Position numbers and translations under genes: made by a program. A stretch of DNA of 14,510 bases from JBCCFW01 sp039029535 (GTDB lineage: Bacteria > Acidobacteriota > JBCCFW01). Below are positions 1-6,697 of the stretch, piece by piece. Each line of letters starts with the position of its first letter. The stretch's first letter is position 1. The notes beneath the pieces were generated by a model. It made no database searches. It was given only the letters and a program-made list of their open reading frames with translations, and was not told where the DNA came from. The stretch spans positions 1 through 14,510 of the forward strand of contig JBCCFW010000181.1 in the NCBI GenBank assembly GCA_039029535.1. The letters run 5' to 3'.

Positions 1-222
1 CCCGCCCCCGCGGCGCGCCGGTTGCGCGGGGCTGCCGCCGCGGGGCCCCCGGGGGGTTTTGTCGGCGCCGGGGTGGGGGCCGCGGGGGGCGCGGCGGGAC
101 TCGCCCCCGTCGCCGTGCACGATCGTCGAGTTTCCATCACCGCCGCTACAGGCGGCGGCGACCAGGGACAGGACGACGATGAGGTGCGTCATTCGGTGCT
201 TGACGAACTGGGTCATCCTCAT
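1..222 (-). CDS. Lipoprotein precursor, N-terminal part only (runs off left edge)
   Basis: Reading the minus strand from ATG at 222 gives an open frame to position 1 (74 codons). An in-frame TGA at 229-231 fixes the upstream limit, and a GAGGA element about 9 nt before this ATG supports it; a second ATG at 216 is possible. The N-terminus has a basic n-region (RMTQFVKHRMTH), a hydrophobic stretch (LIVVLSLVAAA) and a Cys at residue 25, giving an AAAC lipobox-like site followed by SGGDGNST, so a lipid-anchored exported protein is likely. After about residue 40 the translation becomes Arg/Pro/Gly-rich low complexity, encoded by long G and C runs at the window edge. That could be a real linker or assembly error with a frame shift. 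The gene is divergent from the AraC-type regulator. Function cannot be assigned from this fragment. Confidence 0.6.
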   Translation of the reverse strand, partial: MRMTQFVKHRMTHLIVVLSLVAAACSGGDGNSTIVHGDGGESRRAPRGPHPGADKTPRGPRGGSPAQPARRGGG

Positions 223-237
223 CGATTGTCATCCTCA
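212..237. repeat. 10-bp direct repeat at the lipoprotein start
   Basis: GTCATCCTCA occurs at 212-221 and again at 228-237, an offset of 16 bp. On the minus strand this duplicates TGAGGATGAC, so both the likely Shine-Dalgarno element and the start-codon region of the lipoprotein gene are copies of the same decamer. It may be a small slippage duplication that created tandem start sites, or chance. Confidence 0.4.
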
Positions 238-338
238 CTTGAACGAGATGAGCTGCTCGGTGAGCAAGCGGTGTCGCGAGAGAGTCGACAAGGTAGCGCC
301 GGCTGAAGACGGCGTCTGTGACCGAGAGTTCGAAAGAC

Positions 339-1223
339 ATGACCGATCGTTCCGAACGCGACCCGCTCTCCGACGTCCTGGACTCGCTCCGGCTGCAGGC
401 GAGCATTCACGAGCACAGCCGGGAGTGCCGCAACGTCCTTCCCGACACGATCGAACGGGTCACCGTCCACCTGATCGGTCGTGACGGCTTGTGGTTGCAC
501 CGACGCGAGGACGATCCCGTTCAGGTCGCCGCCGGTGATCTCGTCGTCCTGAGCCGAGACCCCTGGCACGCGGTCGCTGAAGGGCGAGACTCGACCGAGT
601 GGAACGACGCCACGCCCTCGGCCTCGGTCCTGTGCGGCTTCTTCGACTTCGCTGCCGGGTCCGAGAACCCCATCGTCGATGCCCTGCCCGAGCTCCTCGT
701 GATCCCGGCGGGAGAGCTCGACGATCCGCTGGCCGGCCTCTCTGGGCTCCTGCTCGCAGAGGCGGCCGGCTCACGTGGAGGAGGCCGTGCGATCGTCAAC
801 CGCTTGTCCGAGGCGTTGTTCGTCCTCGTGCTGCGCTGGCACGTCACCCACGCCGTGGAGCGGCGGGGTGTCCTCTTCGCCTTCAGCGACCCCCGCTTTC
901 AGGAGGTGCTGGCCGGACTGCACGGCAACCCGGAGCGAGCCTGGAGGTTGGGGGAGTTGGCGGAGCTCGCGGGGATGTCCCGCACGAGCTTCTCGGTCGC
1001 CTTCAAGGAGCTCCTCGGGTTGACCCCCATGCAGTACCTGGGTCGGCTCAGGATGCAGCGGGCCGCCGAGCGTCTCGTCCAAGACGGGGTCTCGGTCGGC
1101 GAGGTCGCCACCGAGCTGGGCTACGAGACCGAAGCCGCGTTCCGGCGCGCCTTCCGACGCGTCCTCGGCGTTCCGCCCGGGGCCTACCGACGGGGTGAGC
1201 GGACCGCTTCCGACGAGCCCTGA
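339..1223 (+). CDS. AraC-family transcriptional regulator with N-terminal cupin domain
   Basis: The predicted protein has 294 residues from ATG 339. An in-frame GTG at 318 would add seven residues, but the family commonly begins a few residues before a DPLSDVL motif, which favours ATG 339. The N-terminal half (about 1-170) looks like the AraC-associated cupin, with a jelly-roll pattern such as DGLWLHRREDDPVQVAAGDLVVL. The C-terminal 100 residues hold the two HTH motifs: LGELAELAGMSRTSFSVAFK and then VGEVATELGYETEAAFRRAF, followed by the family signature RVLGVPPGAYRRG. Proteins of this group bind DNA as ligand-responsive activators, often of a neighbouring gene; the natural target here could be the divergent lipoprotein gene or an unlinked locus. 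The gene is convergent with the transhydrogenase operon and separated from it by a hairpin. The ligand cannot be told from sequence. Confidence 0.9.
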   Translation: MTDRSERDPLSDVLDSLRLQASIHEHSRECRNVLPDTIERVTVHLIGRDGLWLHRREDDPVQVAAGDLVVLSRDPWHAVAEGRDSTEWNDATPSASVLCGFFDFAAGSENPIVDALPELLVIPAGELDDPLAGLSGLLLAEAAGSRGGGRAIVNRLSEALFVLVLRWHVTHAVERRGVLFAFSDPRFQEVLAGLHGNPERAWRLGELAELAGMSRTSFSVAFKELLGLTPMQYLGRLRMQRAAERLVQDGVSVGEVATELGYETEAAFRRAFRRVLGVPPGAYRRGERTASDEP

Positions 1224-1231
1224 AACGAGAA

Positions 1232-1264
1232 CGGCTCCCCGTGCCGCTTCGGGCAGGGGAGCCG
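1232..1264. terminator. Bidirectional hairpin terminator between AraC gene and pntB
   Basis: A 9-bp arm CGGCTCCCC (1232-1240) pairs perfectly with GGGGAGCCG (1256-1264). Inside it TGCC (1242-1245) pairs with GGCA (1252-1255) around a GCTTCG loop, with one bulged G. It lies in the 84-bp gap between two convergent stop codons, as expected for a shared terminator. There is no clear T-tract on either side, which is common in GC-rich genomes. Confidence 0.7.
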
Positions 1265-1307
1265 CGACGGGCGCGCGAACGCACCCGGGACCAGACGAGC
1301 CGAACGC

Positions 1308-2708
1308 CTAGGCGTTCTCCTTCAGTGCCTCGTTGATCTCGGCCAGCACCTTCTTGGCGTCGCCGAGGACCATCGAGCTGTTGTCGTTGAAGAAGAGTGG
1401 GTTTTGCACGCCGGCGTAACCCGAGCCCATCGAGCGCTTCACGATGAGGACCTGACCGGTCTTGTCGCAGTCGATGATGGGCATGCCGTAGATCGGTGAG
1501 CTCTTGTCGTAGCGCGCGGCCGGGTTGACGACGTCGTTGGCGCCCAGCACCAGCGAGACGTCGGTCTGGCTCGCCTCCGAGTTGGCCTGCTCGATCTCGT
1601 AGAGCTTGTCGTAGTCGATGTTGGCCTCGGCCAGGAGCACGTTCATGTGCCCCGGCATTCGGCCGGCGACCGGGTGGATGGCGAAGAAGACCTCGATGCC
1701 CTCCTTCTCCAGGATGTCGGTGAGGTCGCGCACCGCGTGCTGGGCCTGCGCCACCGCCAGGCCGTAGCCCGGGATGATCATGACCTTGCGCGCGGTCTGC
1801 ATCAGCAGGGCGGCGTCCTCCGGCGTCATCGTGCGAGCCTGCTTCTGCGGGCCATCGGCGGCGGCACCACCGCCGCCGTCGTCGCTGCCCACGCGGGCGA
1901 AGAGGACGTTGGCGAGGGAGCGGTTCATCGCCTTGCACATGATGGCGGTGAGGATGAGACCCGACGCGCCCACCAGCGCACCGGAGACGATCAGCGCCGA
2001 GTTGCCGAGCACGAAGCCGGTCGCGGCGGCTGCCAGGCCGGAGTAGCTGTTGAGCAGTGAGACCACCACGGGCATGTCGGCGCCGCCGATGGGCATGACC
2101 AGGGTGATGCCCACCACCAAGGCGATGGCCGCGATCGCGCCGAGGGCCCAGGTCTGGTCGGGGTTGAGACCGAGGTAGATCGAGAGCCCGGCCGCCGCCA
2201 GCAGCAGCACCGCGTTGACGGCCTCGTTGGCGGGGAGGGCCCGAGGCCGACCGGCGATGATGCCCTGGAGCTTGGCGAAGGCGATGAAGCTGCCGGTGAA
2301 GGTCAGCAGGCCGATGAGCGTGCCGATGCCGATGATGACCGTCGAGGAGGTCACGTGGCTGCGAGTCGGGTCGCCGGCGACGCCGAGGAACTCGGAGCAG
2401 GCGACCAGGCCGGACGCGAGCCCGCCGAAGGCGTTGAACGCGCCTACGAGCTGCGGCATCGAGGTCATCTCGACCCGGGTCGCGAGGAAGGAGCCGATGC
2501 CGGCGCCGATGACCAGGCCGCCGATGATCCACGGCAGGCTGAGCATGTTCTGGGTCATCAGGGTCGCGACGATGGCGACCAGCATGCCCAGGGCCGCCAT
2601 GCCGTTGCCCGAGCGCGCCGTCTTGGGCGAGCTGAGCTTCTTGATCCCGAGGATGAAGAGGATCGCCGCCGCGAGGTAGGCGAGGTTTTGGAGCATTCCG
2701 AGGTTCAT
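1308..2708 (-). CDS. pntB: NAD(P) transhydrogenase subunit beta
   Basis: The 466-residue protein matches the usual length of the beta subunit of proton-translocating transhydrogenase, which couples hydride transfer between NADH and NADP+ to proton movement across the inner membrane. Residues 1-260 form the membrane domain (dII) with many hydrophobic helices, for example LAYLAAAILFILGIKKL at the N-terminus and VGAFNAFGGLASG near residue 88. The C-terminal NADP(H)-binding domain (dIII) shows PGYGLAVAQAQH, FAIHPVAGRMPGHMNVLLAEA, GANDVVNPAA and KRSMGSGYAGVQNPLFF, all hallmark sequences. A polar Gly/Asp-rich linker with an Ala tract (GSDDGGGGAAADGP) joins the domains. The start lies 7 nt after the pntAB stop, with an AGAGG element overlapping that stop, so the three subunits are probably translated from one mRNA. 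This is the last gene of the operon and is followed by the hairpin at 1232-1264. Confidence 0.97.
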   Translation of the reverse strand: MNLGMLQNLAYLAAAILFILGIKKLSSPKTARSGNGMAALGMLVAIVATLMTQNMLSLPWIIGGLVIGAGIGSFLATRVEMTSMPQLVGAFNAFGGLASGLVACSEFLGVAGDPTRSHVTSSTVIIGIGTLIGLLTFTGSFIAFAKLQGIIAGRPRALPANEAVNAVLLLAAAGLSIYLGLNPDQTWALGAIAAIALVVGITLVMPIGGADMPVVVSLLNSYSGLAAAATGFVLGNSALIVSGALVGASGLILTAIMCKAMNRSLANVLFARVGSDDGGGGAAADGPQKQARTMTPEDAALLMQTARKVMIIPGYGLAVAQAQHAVRDLTDILEKEGIEVFFAIHPVAGRMPGHMNVLLAEANIDYDKLYEIEQANSEASQTDVSLVLGANDVVNPAARYDKSSPIYGMPIIDCDKTGQVLIVKRSMGSGYAGVQNPLFFNDNSSMVLGDAKKVLAEINEALKENA

Positions 2709-2715
2709 GTCGCCA

Positions 2716-3012
2716 CTACCTCTTCTGGAACATCTTGAGCATGCGGTCCGTCACCATGAAGCCGCCGACCACGTTGATGGTCGCCAGCACGAGCGCCGTG
2801 AAACCGAGGATGGGGGTGAGCCCCTTCAGGCCCTCGGAGTAGTTGCAGAGCAGGGCGCCGACGATGGCGATGCCCGAGATCGCGTTGCTGCCCGACATCA
2901 GCGGGGTGTGCAGGGTCTGCGGGACCTTGCTGATGAGCTCGCGACCGGTGAAGGTCGCCAGGGCGAAGATGAAGAAGCAGACCAGCAGGTCGGCGAAGGG
3001 GTTCGCGGTCAC
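2716..3012 (-). CDS. pntAB: NAD(P) transhydrogenase subunit alpha 2 (membrane part)
   Basis: This small gene (98 residues from GTG 3012) encodes the membrane segment of the split alpha subunit. It has about three hydrophobic helices (FADLLVCFFIFALATFTG; AISGIAIVGALL; ILGFTALVLATINVVGGF), and the conserved stretches VPQTLHTPLMSGSNAISG and VGGFMVTDRMLKMF identify the family. The GTG start overlaps the TGA of the upstream gene (GTGA), and a GGAGG element lies 7 nt before it, inside the 3' end of pntAA. This start gives the family's usual N-terminus; a longer in-frame opening upstream reads through pntAA in another frame and is not real. The product joins PntB to build the proton channel. Confidence 0.95.
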   Translation of the reverse strand: MTANPFADLLVCFFIFALATFTGRELISKVPQTLHTPLMSGSNAISGIAIVGALLCNYSEGLKGLTPILGFTALVLATINVVGGFMVTDRMLKMFQKR

Positions 3013-4163
3013 GACGCACCTCCTTGCTCGACGTTCATGCCGAGCGCTTTCGCGGTGGCTTCGTGGCGGACCTTGCCGCCGTGCAGGAAGAGCGAGCCGT
3101 CGACCACCTCGTTCTCGAGGTCGAGGTTCAGCTCCCCGTCCTTGGTGAACTCCGGGAGGATGGCCGCGATGTTGCGGCTGTACATCTGGCTGGCCGGCTG
3201 GGGCATCGACGCGGCGAGGTTGACCGGGCCGAGGATGGTCACGCCGCCCTCGGTGACGACCTGTTGACCGGCCTGGGTCAGCTCGCAGTTGCCACCGGTC
3301 TCGGCGGCGATGTCGACGACCACCGAACCGCGGGCCATCCGGTGGACGGTGGCAGCGTCGATGATCTTGGGGGCCGGACGGCCCGGGATGGCGGCGGTGG
3401 TGATGACCACGTCGCACTCGGCGACCTTGTTGCCGAGCAGCTCGGCCTGCTTGGCCTGCTGCTCCTTGCTCTGCTCCTTGGCGTAGCCGCCCTCGGTGGC
3501 GCCGCCTTCGATGCCCTCGAGCTCGACGAAGCGGGCGCCCAGGCTCTCGATCTGCTCCTTCACTTCCGGACGGATGTCATAGGACCAAACGACCGCGCCG
3601 AGCCGCTTGGCGGTGGCGATGGCCTGGAGCCCCGCGACGCCGGCGCCGACCACGAGCACGTTGGCCGGCTTGATGGTGCCGGCCGCCGTCATGAGCATCG
3701 GCCAGAACTTGGGGCAGGCCTCGGCGCCCATGAGCGTGGCGCGGTAGCCGGCCACGGTGGCCATCGAGGAGAGCACGTCCATCGCCTGGGCGCGGGTGAT
3801 GCGGGGGACCAGGTCGAAGGAGAAGGCATGGCTCTTCCGCTCGACGAGCGTCTTGACGAAGTCGGGCTCGGTGGAGGGGCGTAGGAAGCCGAGCAGGCAA
3901 CCGCCCTCCTTGAGCAGGGCGACGTCGTCGGCCTCGAGGGGGTTGATGCACGTCACCAGGTCGGCGCCGAGAACGGCGGACCGGTCGGAGCTGATCTCGG
4001 CCCCGGCGGCTTCGTACGAGGCGTCGTCGAAGGCCGAGCCGAAGCCGGCTCCGGACTCGACGCGGATGGAGAAGCCGTTTCTTTTCAGCCTCTTCACGGT
4101 CTCGGGAACGAGGGCCACCCGGGTCTCGTCGGGCTGGCTCTCCCTGGGCACGCCAATCAACAT
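3009..4163 (-). CDS. pntAA: NAD(P) transhydrogenase subunit alpha 1 (NAD-binding part)
   Basis: The 384-residue protein begins MLIGVPRESQPDETRVALVP, the standard start of the soluble dI subunit, and is related to alanine dehydrogenase. An AGGAG element (4170-4174) sits 6 nt before ATG 4163, so a longer in-frame opening is discarded. The Rossmann loop is visible as VVGAGVAGLQAIATAKRLGA (171-190), with YDIRPEVKEQIESLGARF following it. The RQD loop that positions NAD(H) for hydride transfer shows as RAQAMD (R124, Q126, D129). The protein is cytoplasmic and docks on PntAB/PntB. The alpha subunit is split into two genes, as in Rhodospirillum rubrum, rather than fused as in E. coli. It is the first gene of the pntAA-pntAB-pntB operon and is divergent from the ABM/ArsR unit. 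Confidence 0.97.
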   Translation of the reverse strand: MLIGVPRESQPDETRVALVPETVKRLKRNGFSIRVESGAGFGSAFDDASYEAAGAEISSDRSAVLGADLVTCINPLEADDVALLKEGGCLLGFLRPSTEPDFVKTLVERKSHAFSFDLVPRITRAQAMDVLSSMATVAGYRATLMGAEACPKFWPMLMTAAGTIKPANVLVVGAGVAGLQAIATAKRLGAVVWSYDIRPEVKEQIESLGARFVELEGIEGGATEGGYAKEQSKEQQAKQAELLGNKVAECDVVITTAAIPGRPAPKIIDAATVHRMARGSVVVDIAAETGGNCELTQAGQQVVTEGGVTILGPVNLAASMPQPASQMYSRNIAAILPEFTKDGELNLDLENEVVDGSLFLHGGKVRHEATAKALGMNVEQGGAS

Positions 4164-4387
4164 GATGGGCTCCTGGAGGGATGGTCGGGGCGGGCGGTGC
4201 GGGGGTCTCGCTGGACCGTTCTCCGCACCGGCGAACGGGGCATTTTCCTGGGGACGGCGGCGCATCATGCCATGGGGATCCGTCGCTTCCGACGCGCTTT
4301 GAGACGTCGGTGCCAATCGCTCCGGCTCGGCCTCGACCTGGCGGCGATCCCGCAAGGCTCGAGGCCTCGCGCCGGGCTTCCGATTCG

Positions 4388-4405
4388 TTTAGCATCTTGG
4401 CTAAA
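4388..4405. promoter_or_regulatory. Candidate ArsR-type operator, TTTAGC-N6-GCTAAA
   Basis: A 6-bp inverted repeat TTTAGC (4388-4393) and GCTAAA (4400-4405) with a 6-bp spacer forms an 18-bp dyad in an unusually AT-rich patch of the 280-bp gap between pntAA and the ABM gene. It ends 37 bp before the GTG of the ABM gene and contains possible -10 sequences (TAGCAT or TAAAT), so a bound repressor would block transcription. Size and symmetry suit a winged-helix ArsR dimer, and an ArsR gene is second in the unit. Autoregulation is an inference. The site could also affect the divergent pnt promoter, 225 bp away. Confidence 0.5.
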
Positions 4406-4442
4406 TGAGCTGTCCCGGTCCCCGCCGAGAGGAGCCCCCGTC

Positions 4443-4787
4443 GTGTCGTCAGCCACCCAGACCAACCTCTGCATCTACCGAGTCACGGCCGACCGGGAGG
4501 ACGACTTCCGCGAGGTCCTGACCCGCCACTGGCCGGCACTCCGCGAGGCCGGTCTCGCTACCGACCGGCGACCGACGATCTACCTGGGTCGCGAGGAGGG
4601 CGGTCCGGTCTTCTACGAGATCTTCGAGTGGACCTCACCCGAGGGGCCTCGGTTGGCGCACGAGTCGCCCGGGGTCATGGCGGTCTGGGAGCCCATGGGG
4701 GAGATGACCGAGGACCGCGGTGGTCGGCCAGGGATGGAGTTCCCGGTGGTCGCGCCGCTGGAGATCGTCTACCCCGGCGACGAGTGA
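4443..4787 (+). CDS. Small ABM-like (dimeric alpha/beta barrel) protein
   Basis: The 114-residue protein from GTG 4443 is preceded by GAGAGGAG (4427-4434) at 8 nt, which settles the start; the same frame is open further upstream but has no ribosome binding site there. The pattern NLCIYRVTADREDDFREVLTRHWPALREAGLA, then PTIYLGREEGGPVFYEIFEW and a C-terminal amphipathic segment with WEPMGEM, resembles the ferredoxin-like antibiotic-biosynthesis monooxygenase fold. Such proteins are often small oxygenases, isomerases or stress-related proteins of unknown substrate. Its stop overlaps the start of the ArsR-type gene (GTGA), so the two are translationally coupled. Fold assignment is by pattern only, and the activity is unknown. 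Confidence 0.75.
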   Translation: MSSATQTNLCIYRVTADREDDFREVLTRHWPALREAGLATDRRPTIYLGREEGGPVFYEIFEWTSPEGPRLAHESPGVMAVWEPMGEMTEDRGGRPGMEFPVVAPLEIVYPGDE

Positions 4788-5104
4788 GCGAGCGGCACGA
4801 GCCGGACGCCGCTCGCGAGCTTGCCGACGTCGAGGCGGTCTTTCACGCCCTGGCTCATCGCTCTCGTCGGCACGTGTTGCTGGTGCTCCACTTCCGCGGG
4901 GGCGAGCTCACCGCCGGTCAGATCGCGCGTCGCTTCTCGTGCTCGTGGCCGACGACGAGCCGTCACCTCAAGGTGCTCGTCGAGTCGGGGCTGGTCACCA
5001 GCGAGCGTCGTGGCCGCGAGCGGGTCTACCGGCTCGACCGGGAGCGCCTGGCCGTGGTGACGCGCTGGACGGACTGGTTCGACGTCGCGCCGCTGAAGGC
5101 CTGA
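4784..5104 (+). CDS. ArsR-family winged-helix transcriptional regulator
   Basis: This protein has 106 residues from GTG 4784, which overlaps the previous stop by 4 bp. The core is HALAHRSRRHVLLVLHFRGGELTAGQIARRFSCSWPTTSRHLKVLVESGLVTSERRGRERVYRLD: an ArsR helix-turn-helix (AGQIARRF to TTSRHLKVL) and wing (SERRGRERVYRL). The C-terminal RLAVVTRWTDWF resembles the dimer helix of ArsR proteins of the SdpR-like group rather than metal sensors. No CxC metal-binding pair is seen; the only Cys is in FSCSWP, at the start of the recognition helix. It most likely represses its own two-gene unit through the dyad at 4388-4405. The signal is unknown. The longer frame reaching back to 4628 overlaps the ABM gene and is not used. 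Confidence 0.88.
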   Translation: MSERHEPDAARELADVEAVFHALAHRSRRHVLLVLHFRGGELTAGQIARRFSCSWPTTSRHLKVLVESGLVTSERRGRERVYRLDRERLAVVTRWTDWFDVAPLKA

Positions 5105-5149
5105 ACGACCCGTCGTCGACGGTTCCGCAGGGGAAGGTCGAAGCCGGAC

Positions 5150-5174
5150 CCACCGTCGATTCAATCGACGGTGG
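5150..5174. promoter_or_regulatory. 25-bp perfect palindrome (operator or terminator)
   Basis: The left arm CCACCGTCGATT (5150-5161) is the exact reverse complement of AATCGACGGTGG (5163-5174), with a single C at the centre. As RNA it could form a 10-bp stem with a 5-nt loop, so it could be the terminator of the ABM/ArsR unit, whose stop is 45 bp upstream, but no T-tract follows. Because a similar site follows at two helical turns, an operator for a dimeric repressor controlling nhaA is at least as likely. Confidence 0.55.
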
Positions 5175-5176
5175 AG

Positions 5177-5191
5177 GTCGATTCTATCTAC
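5177..5191. promoter_or_regulatory. Second copy of the palindromic box
   Basis: GTCGATTCTATCTAC (5177-5191) matches the core of the preceding palindrome, GTCGATTCAATCGAC (5155-5169), at 13 of 15 positions. The two boxes start 22 bp apart, close to two turns of B-DNA, as expected for tandem operators bound on one face of the helix. Confidence 0.45.
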
Positions 5192-5309
5192 GTGGTCGGA
5201 CGCAAGCTCGCTGGCTAGCTTTTGACCTCGGAGTCGTCCCGCCCTTCCTGGAGCTCGTCCCTTGTCTCGCTTCGATCGACCGCTCGGCCTCTCGCTTTCC
5301 GATGCACCC

Positions 5310-5462
5310 ATGCGGTCCGAGGCCGTCCTCCCGACGGCTCTCGAGGACGAGCGACTCTTCGAGCGCCTGGCTGCCGGTGAGTGGCCGCGGGGGAGCGTGG
5401 CGGCCTGGCGTCCGGCTCGTGGTGAGCGGCGGGCGACGGAGCGATCCCGGGCTGAGCGATGA
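5310..5462 (+). CDS. Possible 50-residue ORF overlapping nhaA start
   Basis: An in-frame ATG at 5310 opens a 50-codon frame (MRSEAVLPTALEDERLFERL and onward, ending in a basic ERSRAER tail) whose TGA overlaps the nhaA ATG as ATGA. Codons are mostly G/C-ending with repeated GAG, CTC and GCC, as in real genes here. The first part is acidic and helix-forming, and the rest is Arg-rich. No Shine-Dalgarno sequence is obvious, and a TTG at 5262 would extend it by 16 codons. It could be a leader peptide coupled to nhaA translation, a small protein, or a chance frame. I do not recognise it. Confidence 0.35.
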   Translation: MRSEAVLPTALEDERLFERLAAGEWPRGSVAAWRPARGERRATERSRAER

Positions 5463-6697
5463 TCCGCCTGGTGCGACGCTTCGCGCGGCTCGAGGCCGCG
5501 CCGGGTCTCCTGCTCATGGCGTCCGCGTTGCTGGCGATGGTCGCCGCCAACGCCCCGGGCCTGGCGCCGCTCTACCAGGCCTTCCTCGAGGTGCCGGTGC
5601 AGTTGCGCATCGGTCCGCTGGCTCTCGACAAGAACTTCCTGCTCGTCATCAACGACGGCCTGATGGCCGTGTTCTTCTTGCTGGTCGGGCTCGAGATCAA
5701 GCGTGAGCTCATCGAGGGTGAGCTGTCGTCGCCCGCGAAGTGGTTCCTTCCCGCAGTTGGCGCGGTCGGTGGCGTGGCGTTGCCGGCGGCGATCTACGCC
5801 GTCATCAACCGCACGAGCCCCGAGACGCTGGGAGGCTGGGCGATCCCCGCGGCGACCGACATCGCCTTCTCGCTCGGCATCCTCGCGCTGCTGGGCAAGA
5901 AGGTCCCGCTCTCCCTCAAGGTCTTCCTGACCACGGTTGCCGTCATCGACGACCTGGCTGCGATCTCGATCATCGCCGTCTTCTACACCGCCAACCTCTC
6001 GCTGCTCGCCCTGGGCGTGGCGGCCGCCGGCGCCGTCGTGCTCTTCGTCTTGAACCGTCGAGGGGTGACCGCGCTGGGTGGCTACTTCCTGGTCGGGTCG
6101 TTGATGTGGGTGGCGCTCATCAAGTCGGGCGTTCACGCCACGCTGGCCGGCGTCGTGCTCGCGTTCGCCATCCCCTTGCGGGCGACGGCTGCCGGTGTCG
6201 AGCGCACCCCCTTGCGCGACCTCGAGCACGGGCTGCACTCCTGGGTCACCTTCTTCATCTTGCCGCTCTTCGCCTTCGCCAACGCGGGGGTCGCTCTCGC
6301 CGGCATCTCGCTCGACACCTTCCTCGGGCCGGTGTCGCTGGGGATCGCGCTCGGCCTGCTGGTCGGCAAGCCGATCGGCATCTTCGCGACGACCGGCCTG
6401 CTCGTCCTCTCGGGGCGGGCTCGCTGGCCGGTGGGCACCGACTGGAAGGGCGTCCTCGGCGTGTCCTGTCTCGCCGGCGTGGGCTTCACGATGAGCCTCT
6501 TCATCGGGACGCTCGCCTTCGACGAGCAGGGGCTGCACCACGAGGTCGCCACGCGTCTCGGCGTGTTCGCCGGCTCCATCGGCTCGGCCTTGCTCGGTCT
6601 CGGCATCCTCTGGTGGGCGCTGCCAAGGTCGACCCGTGATGGGACGACGACCGAGGCTGCGGCCGTCGTCCCGAAGCAACGCCTCACCTCGTCGTGA
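5459..6697 (+). CDS. nhaA: Na+/H+ antiporter NhaA
   Basis: The 412-residue inner-membrane protein is slightly longer than E. coli NhaA (388). It exchanges cytoplasmic Na+ (or Li+) for protons and protects against salt and alkaline stress. The family start FARLEAAPGLLLMASALLAMVAAN is present, then NDGLMAVFFLLVGLEIKRELIEGEL, AATDIAFSLGIL with D134, and TTVAVIDDLAAI with D164 and D165. These correspond to the functional Asp133, Asp163 and Asp164 of the E. coli protein. A Lys in LLVGKPIGIF (K304) corresponds to the K300 position, and the C-terminal half keeps GVGFTMSLFIGTLAF. The start codon overlaps the stop of the possible small ORF. Palindromic boxes about 270-310 bp upstream may control expression. 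Its 3' end overlaps the convergent phosphoesterase gene by 14 bp. Confidence 0.96.
   Translation: MIRLVRRFARLEAAPGLLLMASALLAMVAANAPGLAPLYQAFLEVPVQLRIGPLALDKNFLLVINDGLMAVFFLLVGLEIKRELIEGELSSPAKWFLPAVGAVGGVALPAAIYAVINRTSPETLGGWAIPAATDIAFSLGILALLGKKVPLSLKVFLTTVAVIDDLAAISIIAVFYTANLSLLALGVAAAGAVVLFVLNRRGVTALGGYFLVGSLMWVALIKSGVHATLAGVVLAFAIPLRATAAGVERTPLRDLEHGLHSWVTFFILPLFAFANAGVALAGISLDTFLGPVSLGIALGLLVGKPIGIFATTGLLVLSGRARWPVGTDWKGVLGVSCLAGVGFTMSLFIGTLAFDEQGLHHEVATRLGVFAGSIGSALLGLGILWWALPRSTRDGTTTEAAAVVPKQRLTSS

Larger units (their letters stand above)
5105..5309. other. Regulatory intergenic region with palindromes
   Basis: No convincing gene is seen in this stretch between the ArsR-type gene and the possible small ORF at 5310. 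It holds a 13-bp palindrome CCGTCGTCGACGG (5110-5122), the large palindrome at 5150-5174, and its relative at 5177-5191. The segment 5180-5230 is less GC-rich than its surroundings and may contain a promoter for nhaA, although no clear -35/-10 pair stands out. Confidence 0.5.

Noticed and set aside
1048..2532. 494-codon minus-strand frame over pntB and the AraC gene
   Set aside because: It is out of frame with pntB, Arg/Gly/His-rich, reads through the 1232-1264 hairpin and shows no family features.
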